Position numbers and translations under genes: made by a program | Source of the DNA: Austropuccinia psidii | Taxonomy: Eukaryota; Basidiomycota; Pucciniomycetes; Pucciniales; Sphaerophragmiaceae | Direction: 5' to 3' | Assembly: GCA_023105745.1 (NCBI GenBank) | Contig: JALGQZ010000007.1 | Location: forward strand, 4,943,592-5,007,591 | DNA: 64,000 nucleotides | Notes under the pieces: model-generated | What the model was told of the DNA's origin: nothing | The model's database searches: none | Seen by the model: the letters and a program-made list of their open reading frames with translations, nothing else | Shown: positions 1-12,200 of the stretch, piece after piece | Layout of the letters: every line of letters starts with the position of its first letter | Position numbering within the stretch: position 1 is the stretch's first letter

Positions 1-1928
1 AAATGAATGAAAAGAAAGAAGCAATTATGAGTTAATTAAAATAATGTCACAGGGGCTCTTCTAAAATGAAGAGGGCCTGGCACTCAGTGAACAGACTTAC
101 TTATGGAGGGCTCAGAAGGAAATACTCAATTGATAAGAGGAATGGAGTAAGAGGATAAATTCCTAGTCATAAAATAATAAGCATAAAAGATAAGAGAGAC
201 AAAACAAAAGCAATAATAAAGAGCCAACCACAAATAATCCTGAGTCACTGTTTCAACCTGTTCAGAAAAGAGAAAAGGATTAATAAAGGATATGGCCACC
301 AGGACTCTACTGAACAGGTGAGGGAAGGCAAAGACTAACTTAATAATTAATAAAATAATATTCCAAAAGTGAGAATAAAATAATATTAAATAATAAATCA
401 ACTATTTTAATTAACTGGGGGAAAAACCCCCAGGTGGGTGAAGAGGGGCTGGTATATGTGAGAAATACCAGCCTTGGAGTTTGAGTGTTGAGATACTTGT
501 CTGTATGCTGGAAGAAGTTGGATGTGGGATTGAATCCTGTATTGGTGAATCCAATACAGGTTATACAGTCAATACAGGTATTTGCACCTGTATTGATTAC
601 AGGCCTGTATTTGGTGAATCCTGTATTTGGGTCTTGCCTGTATGAACTGTATTGAGGTCTGAAACTGTATTTGGATCTTGCCTGTATGAAAACTGTATTT
701 GGATAATCTTGAATGAAACCCCCTTGCTGATTGGGTTTTGAGGGGTATCAATGAAGTAATGATTGTGGAATATGATTGGTAATGCCCCTGCCTCCTTGGC
801 TGTGACAGTAACAATGAAAGTAGATACAGAAATGTTACAGGATCTCTACTGAGCACAACTGAATAAATAAGGCTCAGAATCAAAATGTACTGAAAGAATG
901 TTTCTTGGGATTCATCTTGGTTTTTATTATCAAGTAATTGGTGATTATCTACTCAATATATATATATTTTCCCAAAACATATTTTGTATAAAATACTTTG
1001 TAAAGGTTTTTTTTATTAGAAGACCTCATTTTGAAGAAATTGAAGACAAGAAAATAAAAAATGGGAATGTTTGAAATAATTTGATAGGGTCTCAATTGCA
1101 GAAAAAATTTACTGAAGATTGATTGGTTTACATTAAATATTACTATCAAACAATAATATAAGCTTAAATAGTATTATTTAACTAAATACAAATTCATGTA
1201 GCGATGAATAGCTATATCTCAAGAGAGGATTGAAAATAAATTGATTTATGTATTTCCCAACCAATTTGGGTAATCAATCCAAATAAATATTTATATGCAA
1301 ACTCTAACTAGAAAAATAAAACCCTCATAGAAACAAAATTCAAATTAAAATTAAATAATCCTATGTGTATTTTATCTGTGTAATATTTTGAGATGATAAT
1401 GATTAATCACTATATATGATGATTTATTGAAGATATATTAGAATATATGTGAAGAATTTCATGTAGTGGGTTGAAATAATTTTGACCAATCCTGTGTTGA
1501 AATTGAGATAAAGGGTGAGAGAAAATGAAAATAATCCTTGGGACAAGGTGGTAATAAATGTAAAGATCTTATGTACTCAGTTTTAAGTTAAATGTAAAAT
1601 ATCTGAGAGTATTACTTAAAGAATATGAAAAAGGCCAACCCTAATCAGCCCAGCTCTAAGTAAAGAAAGAAAAAAAATTATACTGAGATATGAACCAAGT
1701 GGAGAATTGAATAATTTGGAGATACATATGGAGACATGACTGAAGTTAATGATGAGTTAATTGGGAGTTAAATATAGAGATATGTTATGAGTTAATTCTG
1801 AGTTAACTTGGAGACATCAGACAAAATCCTTGTAAGGGACTTGCAGGCAGGTCCAAGTGAAATCACCCCAGTGAGAGGTTCAACCTAGCATCCCACTGGG
1901 AATAACTTGAAGAAAGTTCCCAGGGGAT
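1..1928. other. AT-rich left flank without a recognisable gene
   Basis: Only short fortuitous ORFs occur here and no domain is recognisable. The stretch precedes the degraded gag of element B on the same strand, so it may be that element's leader and part of its 5' LTR. I could not find an LTR edge, primer-binding site or polypurine tract to prove it. The only internal structure seen is a cluster of CCTGTATT-type words around 533-702. Confidence 0.5.
533..702. repeat. cluster of degenerate CCTGTATTTGG words
   Basis: About nine copies of CCTGTATTTGG or close variants (CCTGTATTG, ACTGTATTTGG, CCTGTATG) lie within 170 bases. Two near the start are in reverse orientation (AATACAGG), so local hairpins are possible. 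Spacing is irregular (8-40 bases), so this is an interspersed word cluster and not a clean tandem repeat. A minus-strand ORF across it (569-883) is a by-product of the repetition. Confidence 0.6.
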
Positions 1929-3660
1929 ATGTCTCAAAGAGATAGACTTCAAAGACCTTATGGTAACTACCAAAGGTTGTAATCCCACCAGAAAGTTAAG
2001 AATTCTGGAGGAGAGGGATACCAGGATAAGGGAAAATTAAGCCACTATCCAAGCTATAGAATAACAGCTGACCCAGACAGGGCATACTCAGATTCCTTCA
2101 GGATCACATGGAGTAGGCCAAATGAGCTCTCCAGTAGCTTCAAAACCTTCAGGAACCAACAGATCAGTGACCAAGAGTCACCATTTTTCACAATTCCAGG
2201 TAGTTTCCAGGAGAAGAAAAGAATACAAGGGAAAAAACAAGACCTCTTTAAACCAGATTCAGAGAGATTCCTAATCAATGATCCAGAAGCTGTTAGACTT
2301 GGTGAAAGAAGTAAACAAGAGCCAGAAATAGTTTTACACACTTCTAGAATCAGTAGCCCCCTAATGGAAATATTACCCCCAATCAGACAGAACTTACTAT
2401 TGTTACACCTGAGAGTAACTTAAACAGTGATAAAATGTGGTTAAAAATGTCCCAATTTTCAGTGCAACATTAAGATTCACTTGTTTATTTCAAGAGTTTC
2501 AATGAAAGGTTGCAAATAAATGAAATCTTACAAGAGGCTACAATTAAAGCCATCCAAGAGAGCTGTGCTCAATTGAGAAAAGCCTCTGAAGAAACCAACA
2601 AAAGACTGAATCAAGTCTTTGAAGAGCAACATCACTGAGAAAAGGACAGGGATTCTCTGGATCAAGACATAAAAAAATTGTTTAATGTCTACCAAAACAT
2701 GAAAGTCCAACCAGAAGGACATGCTTTGGAAAATCCATACCACTAAGAATACATCAAACCAAATGCCCTATTGGTGAATAAGGAAGGATCTCCATCTCAA
2801 TACCAAGATGGAGATAATATGTCTTATTCAGAGAAAGAAGCCTTGAAACAGCTTCCAGAGGCCTCAATCTGGCCCAGATTCTCTGGAACCAGAGAATGTG
2901 ATCATACATAGCTCATTGATTATATTTATATATTCTTCATTGATGTACCAAGCATACTAGACTACTGGATTACTGCTAGACTCAATAAAGCATTTGAAGG
3001 ACAGGCTAGTATTTGGTATACAGATATGAAAGAAATCCATGGCAGAAGAAGATTTCCATGGTGGAAGAGTCAAATTATCCAAAAGTACCTCAATGCTACT
3101 TGTATATGGAAAACAACCATGTAATTTGAAAATGACAAGTACTCTGTGGACAGAGATCCATATGAGTGGTGTAGTAGACAGTCTAAAAGACTTAAAGTAA
3201 TTGATCCTCAAATGAACATTCAGATGATGACTCACAAACTCCTAACACAAATGCCAGGAGAACTAAAGCATGCAGGTAAATGCATATTAAACCAAAATTT
3301 CACTCTAGATAACATTTCATATACTTCAAAAGATATAAGGAAAAGAACAAATATGGGGAAATATTCCCCATACAAAAGCAGTGGTTTGAGAGGGCAACAA
3401 AATTTTAGGATGGAGTTTAAAGACAAACCCAGAGAAAGAGTGGCAGAAGTTAAAAAGAAGAAAAGCCCTTGTCACAATTGTGGTTCTACAGACCATTATG
3501 CCAATAACTGTCCAAAGGAAAAGAAGAAAGTCTATGCCAATGCGCAAGTCCCAGAGGAGGACTCCCCCACAGGGTATTCTGAATCAGATTCTATGGGTGA
3601 TGCCATCAGAGAACAATCTGATAAAAAAAAAGAGCCAAGAGAAGAACTTTCAGTGAAATA
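1929..3660 (+). pseudogene. degraded gag of Ty3/Gypsy element B
   Basis: A gag frame starts at ATG 1929, hits a stop after 17 codons, and is then open for about 150 codons. It continues in other frames through a helical Gln/Glu-rich part (about 2480-2750) and a capsid-like part (about 2860-3130, including WPRFSG and WYTDM). The last 171 codons (3146-3660) hold a complete CCHC knuckle, CHNCGSTDHYANNC, in a Lys-rich tail. The capsid part aligns by eye with the gag of elements C and D (WPTFSGEGE, WWK, GGELKHA), so the family assignment is sound. Several stops and frame changes make it non-functional. It is the oldest coding sequence in the window. Confidence 0.8.
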
Positions 3661-4676
3661 ACAAGAGGAAACACTACTAGAAATCCAGGAAATACAGTTG
3701 GAAGAAGGCATGCCATAGGACACTGAAAATAAGAACTTTTGTAAATACACACAAGATGCAAAGAGATTACTAGCTAAACCAACTAAAGGAATGGCATAAT
3801 TACATGAGACAGCCACAAAGATGATTGTTTTTATTGACAATGCTCAACACCCATTGATCATTGGCAGTGGAGCACACTGCTTTATAGTGGAGAGAAATTA
3901 TCTGAATCACGACTTCCCAAATTGGGAAAAACAGCTCTTGCCAACCAAGGCAAAGAACTTAAAAATTGCATCAGGGAAGATAAAATCCATTGGGACGAAC
4001 ATCAAATAAATAATTATAACCCATAGGAAATTCAATAACAGACTCAACCCAGAGTTTGTTGTGCATGAAGATGCCCACATTCCAGGGTTTTTACTGGGAA
4101 CAGACTCCCAGAGGATGTATGGAATTGATATTCAAAATAGTAAAAACAGGAATATTGCTATTTTTACAAACAAGAAAAAGAAATTTTCACTTGACATATA
4201 CCAAATATCTACCCATGACCCTCTAGAACAATTACTGAATGAATTCATAGAGGTCCAATTCAGAAATACCCTCACCAGTAAACAAAAACTGAGTTTACTG
4301 AAGATGCCAAGGAAAATTAGACAAGCAGTTGCCATTGGTGAAGAACCATTAGGAAAAATAAGGGGCCATGATATAAAATTATATCTGGAAGTCAAAAGGA
4401 CCTATCCACCCATGCTGAGAAGACCTCCACACCCAGCAGGTCTGCAAACTAGGAAGGAAATTGGAAAAAACATCAATGAAATCTTAGAAATGGAGTTAAT
4501 CAGGAATATAGGGCACAATTGAATAGTGGAAATCACCACTCCTGTCCTTATCACCTGGCATGATGGCAAATCAAGGGTGTTTGGCGATTTAAGAGCTCTG
4601 AAGAATTACACAAAAGCTGACAGGTACCATATACCTAGGATACCTCATACCCTAGACAAACTGGCAAAAGCCAACT
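3661..4676 (+). pseudogene. degraded protease and start of reverse transcriptase, element B
   Basis: The protease region (3821-4140) matches that of element C: the PNWEKQLLP and GTDSQRMYGIDI stretches correspond to PQWKNHLLP and GNDYSNIYGIDI there. The catalytic D-[ST]-G triplet has become GSG, so the enzyme would be dead. The 4061-4522 ORF runs into the RT connector (PPMLRRPPHPAG, then ITTPVLITWHDGKSRVFGDLRAL after one stop). RT is cut at 4676 by a solo LTR. Its frame resumes at 6846 and again at 26574, where the FH motif of RT is found. Confidence 0.8.
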
Positions 4677-6845
4677 TGTGAGCCTGTGAGGTATGTATGA
4701 CATACCCATAAGGCCACAAATGATTTTATAAACAGTTAATTTTGTCTTAAACAGACTTTTTAGTTGAATTTAAAATAAAAAATGATAAAAATAAGTATAA
4801 CTTTTTTTGGATAAACAAAGTTATAAATATTATGTCATTTTTGGATTCTACACCAAAAATAACCAAGGGTACACCCATAGGGTGTTATACCCAAAAACAC
4901 TTATTTTTTATGCTATTGGAAGATTTAAGAATCTCACAGTACTAATGTAACTTTTTTAACATTTTTTTAAAATTGTTAAATTTAAGCTTAATTAAGCTTG
5001 AATTTAAAGTTGCATAAGGTTTATGCAAACTTACCAAAATTTTGGTTAAAATTGAGGTGTGGTGTATATTTACTGAATTGGCTAAGGATTTGCCATACAG
5101 AATGTAAATCCTCCGTGAGCTCAATTTAAAAGGGTTTAAGGCCATAGTATGGCTTTAAATAAATAAAAGGGCAAAATCCATGCAGAAAGGTGGGAAAAAG
5201 GAAAAAGACCAAATAGAGCTGGGGTACCCAACGTTTTGGATCTGCAAGGATTAAATTAAGGTTTTCCACCTGTATTGGAGGATTTTCAACCTTATTTAAG
5301 CTTTAAGATTAGCCTTTGATCCAACCTTAAGATTTAAACTAGCTTTATCCCAAATTGGACAGGAATTTCAAGCTGCCAAAGGGTAAATCCCAATATGCAG
5401 GCTTGAAATCAAGGTTTTAAGAACTTTCAAAGCGTAATTAAGCTTAAAACTTTAAATTTTCAAGCATTAAAACCATATCAAAACTTAAGGTTTAGTGTGT
5501 ATTGCTATTTTACGTGGAAAAATAGCAATAACTTCAAAAATTCATTAAAAATCCAATTCTTAATGGATTTGCTTGAAGATTTCACACAGCTTACAATTTA
5601 ATATTATCTACATAGAAATTAAATTTTAAGTATATTGCATAAATACATTTCCAAGATAATTAGCCTGGAAATTTACTCTTTTAATTAAGCTCAAAGAAAA
5701 TTATGATTTCTTCAAAAATTAATTAAAAATTGAGTTTAAGAGATTTCTGCTTTAAACTCCATTTTTAAGTTGTTCATGTGATGAAATTTAATATAAATAA
5801 GTTTATTTATATTAAAAACTTAAAATAATTAGTCTAAATGAGGATTAAAGTTACATGGAGTTAAGAATAACACTGGTAACTTTAAATTGGAATTAAAAAT
5901 AAGTTACCTTAAGTTAAGAAATTTATTTTTAAAGCATGGTTTTTCAGTTTTGACCTGAGCACGCCCTCTATATTCATTATGAATCATGAGAGCTGCTCTG
6001 AAGACATAAAAAGAGTCTTTTCATCCCTGTTTTTGTCCATCATTCATTATCAATCCAATCATATTAGAAATCTAAACAGGTAAAGTTTTATTAAATATAA
6101 AATCTTATTATTAAAAGTAATTCTTAAGTTATTTTTATTTTTTATTTATTAAAATTAAAGAATTGAAGTCATAGAATTCAGATTATTGTTGTAATCACCT
6201 ATAGTAAATTTTATTATATAAAATTATCATCTTAAATATCTTTTAAAATCCACAAATTCCCCTCAAAAACTCTTTAATCATAATTTTTATTATAAAAACT
6301 TGTTTTATATTTAAAAATATTGATTTTTGGCGTGTTTTTAACTTATAATTATTATTTAATATAATAACTGTTGTTGTTTGACTTTTTGTTTTAAAGAAAT
6401 ATTATAAGTAAGTTTTCTCCAAAAAGTTCTATATCTTTTTTATCTAGTATTAGTTTTTTTATATAGAATATTTATTCTATAAGAATTATTTCTGCACAGT
6501 GTGTGTTTAATTCGTTTTATAAATAATATTTGTATTATTTATAAGTGGTTAATATTCTTATTTTCCACGTGTAATTGTCTCATTAAGAGCTTTACACCTC
6601 TTATTGTTATAACTGTCAGTGACTATAACAATAAGAGAATAATTATAATTTATTATAATTATTATTTTTTTTATTATTATACTTTTATAATAATAATTAA
6701 ATTTATTTTTTTATATAATTTTTTTTAATAATTATATTTAAATTTGTGGTTGTAATATTTCATTATATTATATTTTTCCACTGAGGACAGTCATAGTACT
6801 CTTGATATTGTTACTATTATCAAGAGTTTCATAGAAAACCTTACA
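4677..6845 (+). mobile_element. solo LTR, family 1, inserted in element B RT
   Basis: It begins TGTGAGCC and ends CTTACA, the same ends as the LTRs of element C and the copies at 52249-54167 and 55257-57181. It is flanked by 5-bp duplications CAACT (4672-4676) and CAAAT (6846-6850), one mismatch apart. Removing it with one duplication restores the RT frame of element B. No gag or pol is inside. It is the most diverged and longest (2.17 kb) family 1 copy here, so it is probably old. Confidence 0.85.
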
Positions 6846-6872
6846 CAAATATATAAAAAAGATGGATTGTAT

Positions 6873-8842
6873 TGTGGTATTCCATACCATTTTTTTCACC
6901 AGGCTCAAGCTCATAGTACCCTATAACAGCAGGAAATCCAGCCTACAGGCAGAATTACACTCAAATTTTACACCAAAAGGTCAATTTTACAGCAAGAAGC
7001 TGGATTTAACTCATAAAACCATTGCACAGGCACCAAAGGGCAGTGTATGTGTTTAAATAAATTATTCAATTTCATTATGCATATGTAAAAAATCAAGTTA
7101 CATATAGTACACTAGTTACAACAAATAAGGTACCACCCTTTAAATTACACCCCCTTATAGCCACAGGACTCATGCAGCAAGAAAAGGACACCTGCATGAA
7201 TTACACAGCAACCTAAAACTCCACATAGAAAAGTCACATGATGCAAAGCTCAACTCCATGGAATTCCTGCAGCTCATTTACAACACAGCCACAGGAGTAC
7301 CTTATCTTATATCCACAGTAACACCACTTAAAACCTTAAAACAGAATCATAATTACATACACCACTAATCACCTCATGCAAACCAAAGCTAGTTACAACA
7401 GGCTGCATGCAGTACACAATTCTAATTAAATCTCAACCACATGACTATGCACAGCATGTGTCAAACTTAAAAATCACACCATCTCATACATAACAGTAAA
7501 TTCACCAGTGCAAGAAATTATCACCTGACTCCATTTTAAAGTTCAAAAAGAAGAAAAACAACCATGACACCTGCATAAATTACACAGCCACTTCTACCAA
7601 ACCTAAAATAGGACATATGCAAAGGAGTTACAAGGTCATCATGTGATACTGCATCCACCAACAGAATATCATGTGACAGAAAAAAGGCTGTGCACAAGAA
7701 AGATCCTCAGCCAAAATGAAATCACCTCATGCATGCAAGGAAAATCCAAGAAAATCACATCATAATTAGCTCACCAAAAGACCATCATGTGATGACAGAA
7801 GGCTGTGCAGAGAGAAAATTATCATCAAACCTTAAATCACCTGACCCATGCAAGAAAGGTCCTCACCAAAAACAGAGTCACATGATGAAATCAAGAGGAA
7901 TTAAAGTGGAAAAAGAAAGCTCCCATGGAGGGCCCCCTGGGCTCCCAAAAGGTATAAATAGAGGGGCTCTCTCCCCCCAAATTTCAAAATCCCCCCATGC
8001 ACAATATATCCTCTTCACATTACAAGCACAGGAATAAGTCATCCCTCACCTGGGAGGCAGTCCAGCAAATCATAGTGAATTTACTTACCCAGTAGCTAAG
8101 CTCAGTGGAAGTATAGTGTTGAATATTACCCAGTAGCTAAGCTCAGTGGAATCTTATTATTATTAAAATAAAAAATAAAAATTACCCAGTACCCAATATT
8201 AGGGTTACTACTCTATTAAAATACTTTATCCAGTAAAATTAACACCATTTATCAAGACTTAAAAAAATAACTTACCCCTTTAAAAAAATCCAATATCAAA
8301 GAACCTTACCTTTTAAACTTAACAAATACTATTTTATTATTAACCACTCTTAAAAAAAAATATAACAAACCTTTGAAAAAAATTTATTTTACTCTATTAA
8401 AACTATACCTTGACAAAAATTACCTTTATCAAAACCAATCAAATTTTCCAGAAAACCTTAAATAACCCATCCTACCAGGGATTTATCACCAAGAAGAATC
8501 AACTCACCTCAATTTAACCAAAAATATTAAAATTAAACAGACAAGTATTTCATTAAATCTAAAAAATTAACCAAATTACTGACATTATTTTTCATATTAT
8601 TTATTGAATAGGTCTGATCTGAGACTGCTGAATTTTGTCTTCTGCAGTTGTAAAGCCACTTACTAATTTTATTTTGGTTTGTGAGCTCCAAGGAAGATTT
8701 TGTTCAGTATTTTAGGAGGGGCAGGCAATACACCCTTGCCACCCTTGGTTACAGGAGTTATTAGAAATTCAAAACTAGTTACCTGTGATTTCCCCCTCCA
8801 GGTACTGCCTCATTTTAATCCCACACAAGAGGAGTTCCCACA
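6873..8842 (+). repeat. 5' LTR of element A
   Basis: It starts TGTGGTATTCC and ends TTCCCACA, matching the 3' copy at 24601-26573 with scattered substitutions and two or three small indels. A TATA box lies at 7953-7960. Downstream of it a 24-base segment starting ACCCAGTAGCTAAGCTCAG occurs twice (about 8086 and 8130). The outer end can fold (GGTAT TCC ATACC). ORFs inside the LTR, such as 7729-8037, are present in both copies only because the LTR is duplicated. Confidence 0.93.
7953..7960 (+). promoter_or_regulatory. TATA box of element A 5' LTR
   Basis: TATAAATA stands in GGTATAAATAGAGGGGC, followed by a pyrimidine-rich stretch (CTCTCTCCCCCC) that would suit a transcription start near 7985. 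The same box is at 25681-25688 in the 3' LTR. This would set the U3/R border. Confidence 0.7.
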
Positions 8843-8862
8843 TCTGGTGTCCCAAAAGTGGC
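8843..8862 (+). other. candidate primer-binding site of element A
   Basis: Immediately after the LTR end (CCCACA) comes TCTGGTGTCCCAAAAGTGG. TGG two bases in is where a site complementary to a tRNA 3' CCA end would begin. The primer tRNA was not identified. Confidence 0.5.
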
Positions 8863-9216
8863 ACAGTCAACCTCAAACTTCAATAACATATAAATAAAAT
8901 TCCAATAAATCAAAACAAAAAAAACTACATTAAAAAAATATTACTACTATAACAAAAACTGGATTCAAATAATCAAAATCAGCAAAAACCATCATTTCAA
9001 GAATCTGAATCATCAACTCACTCTGACCATTACTATTATCCACCCAAACAAGAATCAGAATTAGGAGAGGAATCAGAAAAATATTCTAATTTCCCAATTG
9101 CAACACCAAGAACCAATAAAAGGGACTTGAAGGTTGTGGAGAAATTCTTCCTTGATCTCCTTGAAAGAAATAAACTCAATAAATTAATTTCAAAAGAGGA
9201 AATAAACCAATCAAAA

Positions 9217-12200
9217 ATGGATAAACCTTCATCATCAATATTACCTGGTAGTATTGAAGAAATTCAGGAAGAAAACTTTAATGAAGAAACTGTTGAAGGA
9301 CAGGAGGAAATGTCTTCAACAGAGAGACTTCAGCAGAAGATGCTAGAAATGCAAGCAGAATTACTAGCACTAATCAAAAAGGAAGGCAAAAATAAATCAT
9401 CAAGTTATACTCCACAAAATAGTCCACTTGAAGAACAAACCACCCTTCCAAGATCATTCAGGCAGCATGGATCACCTTCACCTTATCCTAGACCCATGGC
9501 CACATCAACACCTTATACAGAACAAAGACAAAGTACCTTAACAAGAAGAGTCAACATTTCTTCCCAAATGCCAACTCCATTACATCAAGAAATTCCAAGA
9601 AACACTACTCCAATAGTGAAAATCAGAGCCAAGGACTATAACTTGTGGTTTGATGGAAAGGATGTTGAAAGATTCATCAAGAAAGTTGAAAATATTGCAG
9701 AAATTGAAGGAGCAAGTGGAAGAGACATTGCAAGACAAATAGCATTTTGGACAAAAGATGAAGAGATCAGTTATCATATTGAAGGAATGCCAGGATATGA
9801 GACAGCTGATTGGGATCAATTGAAAGTGGATATGAAAAGAAGATGGGGAACAGTCTCACCTGAAAGAAGATACAGATTATCCTCAATCACTGAATTATTC
9901 ACAAAACCTCAACAAGAAGGTGGAATAAGAAACATGACTCAATACAGAAAATTCATTGGGGAATATGAAGCAATCATCACTTACCTCAAAAGATACCAAT
10001 ATATTCAAGGTGATATCAATCATAACCAGGAAATATTGGCTAGCCTTTCCACTAGTGTTGAAGAATCAATTTACAAAGAAATGATCAAAGACAGAGCTAT
10101 GGTTCAAGCCTTGGATGGAGGTTACATCATACCAAGATTGGATATTTTGAAATTATACATTGAACAGGACTTGGAGGCCAAGGTACTTATTCAACAAAAA
10201 GAATTTTCTAAACCAAAACCTCCAGAAAAGAAAACAAGATTTGAGGATGAGAGCTGGGATGAAGTTTTAAAACAAGTAAAAGAACTCACCCAAAAGATCA
10301 AAAATCCTCCACAACCAGAACCTCAGCCAAGAAATGAAGGAAAAGAATCAGTTAAAGAAGTTTTGAATCAACTCAAAACCTTATCAGAAGCAGTTAATCC
10401 ACCAAGCAGGAACTGGAACAATAATCAAGAGCAAAGATTTCCCCAAAATAATCAACCATACAGGCCAAGGAATCCTTTACCACCATTTTCATCCAGTTAT
10501 CAACCTTACATACCACCTCAAATGGCTCCAATACCACCAATGAAATGTGCTTACTGTAAGGAAGAAGGACATTCAGCAACTAGGTGCACTCACCTTGCTG
10601 AAGATTTAGACAGAAGAATTGTCAGAACCCAAGGAGCATCTTACCTCTTCCCCAACTATCAGAGAGTACCTATGGAAGGAAATGAAAGTGCCAAAGACAT
10701 AGTCAGGGCCTTTGCAAAAGAACAAGCAGAACTCAACAAGAAATTTATGGAGAAACCTGTGGTAAAACAAAAACAAGAAGAAGAGGTCAAGCCCACTGAA
10801 AAGAAATCAGATGATAAAACAACCTCAATTGCACATGTTGAAGATTGGTCAAACTGGAAACCACCTGTCATTTCCTCAGCCAATGACCCTTTTGAATCAC
10901 ACATTGGATTAAGACAGACAAAACAAAGGTTGGAAAGACAATCCCAAAATCAAGAGCCAAAGAAGAAAGCAGAAATTCCAGGAACTTACATTGAAGAAGA
11001 AAAAGAGGAAGAAAGAGTAATAATTCCCACCAAATTCCAAAATTCAAATATTCCAAAACCAGACCAACCTGAGGAGGAAATTGAAAATATTGCCAATAAG
11101 GATGAAGAAGAAGAAATTCGCAAAGAAGAAAAGAAGTTCAGAAAACCTCAAAAGAAACAAGTTGAAACCAAATTGGAAATTGACAAAATCATCAAGAAAA
11201 TTATGCAACAAAAGATCAACCTCACCATTGAAGAAATTTTGAGGATGTCACCAAATTTTGTCCATAAATTACAGAAATTATCAGAAAAAGACAAGGAAAA
11301 GATTAAATCACTCAACTCCATGGATCTTCAAGAAAGACTATTAACCTTTGGATACAAAGAAATACCAAAACCCAAGATTCATTATGCTTGTCCTTTGGGA
11401 TTTATGGAAATCTTCATTGGAAAGGAAGAATATCCTATCAGAGCATTAGTTGACACTGGGGCAGAACTCAACATTATACCAGAAGAAATAGCAATCAAAG
11501 CTTCACTCACAACAAGCAATCTTAACATGAACCTCAGGGGAATTGGAGGCCATACTACTTCATTGGTTGCACTATCAGAATTTAATCCAATCATCTTGGC
11601 TTCAGGTGAAGAAACTCTAATTCACTTCTTCATTGCAAAAGGATCTGTCCATACAGTACTGGGAAGACCTTTCTTGGCAGACAACAATATCAGACTAGAA
11701 TTTTCTCACAAACAAGGAGAAATACTGAGCTATCAAGAACCTGATGGAAGAAGATTATGCATGCCCATATGCAAACCTCAAGCACTTGGATGGCAAACTG
11801 GTCCACCTAGAGGAATGGATTTATGCAATATGGCAACATTGGTCAGAAATAACCCAGGAAAGAAGGATAAATATGCAAAAAGAGACAATACCATAATCAA
11901 TTTGACCCAGAAGACCCAAGAGTTATCCATATCTCCAAAAAGTGATGAATTTGGTCAAGATTTACAAAATACCCAATGGCAAAACAACCTCAAAAGACAA
12001 CTTGAAGACCCAAACTCTGAAGATGAATTACCCAATATAAGCTACAAGCCAATTAACAGTAAGGAAGAAACTTTACAGATTTTAGTAGATGGAAATGAAA
12101 AAATACATGGAAACCCTTTCAAAACTAAACCCAAAAGGAAGAAAGTCAGATTTAGTGAGCATCATGAGCTCTCAGATGAAGAAATTATAAATGACATTGA

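Noticed and set aside
1..1928. A 5' LTR for element B
   Set aside because: Expected from position, but no TG...CA edge, primer site or match to the four LTR families could be found.
7729..8037. 102-codon ORF in the 5' LTR of element A, repeated at 25457-25789
   Set aside because: It overlaps the TATA box and start region of the LTR; duplicated only because LTRs are duplicated, and the ends differ by a frameshift.
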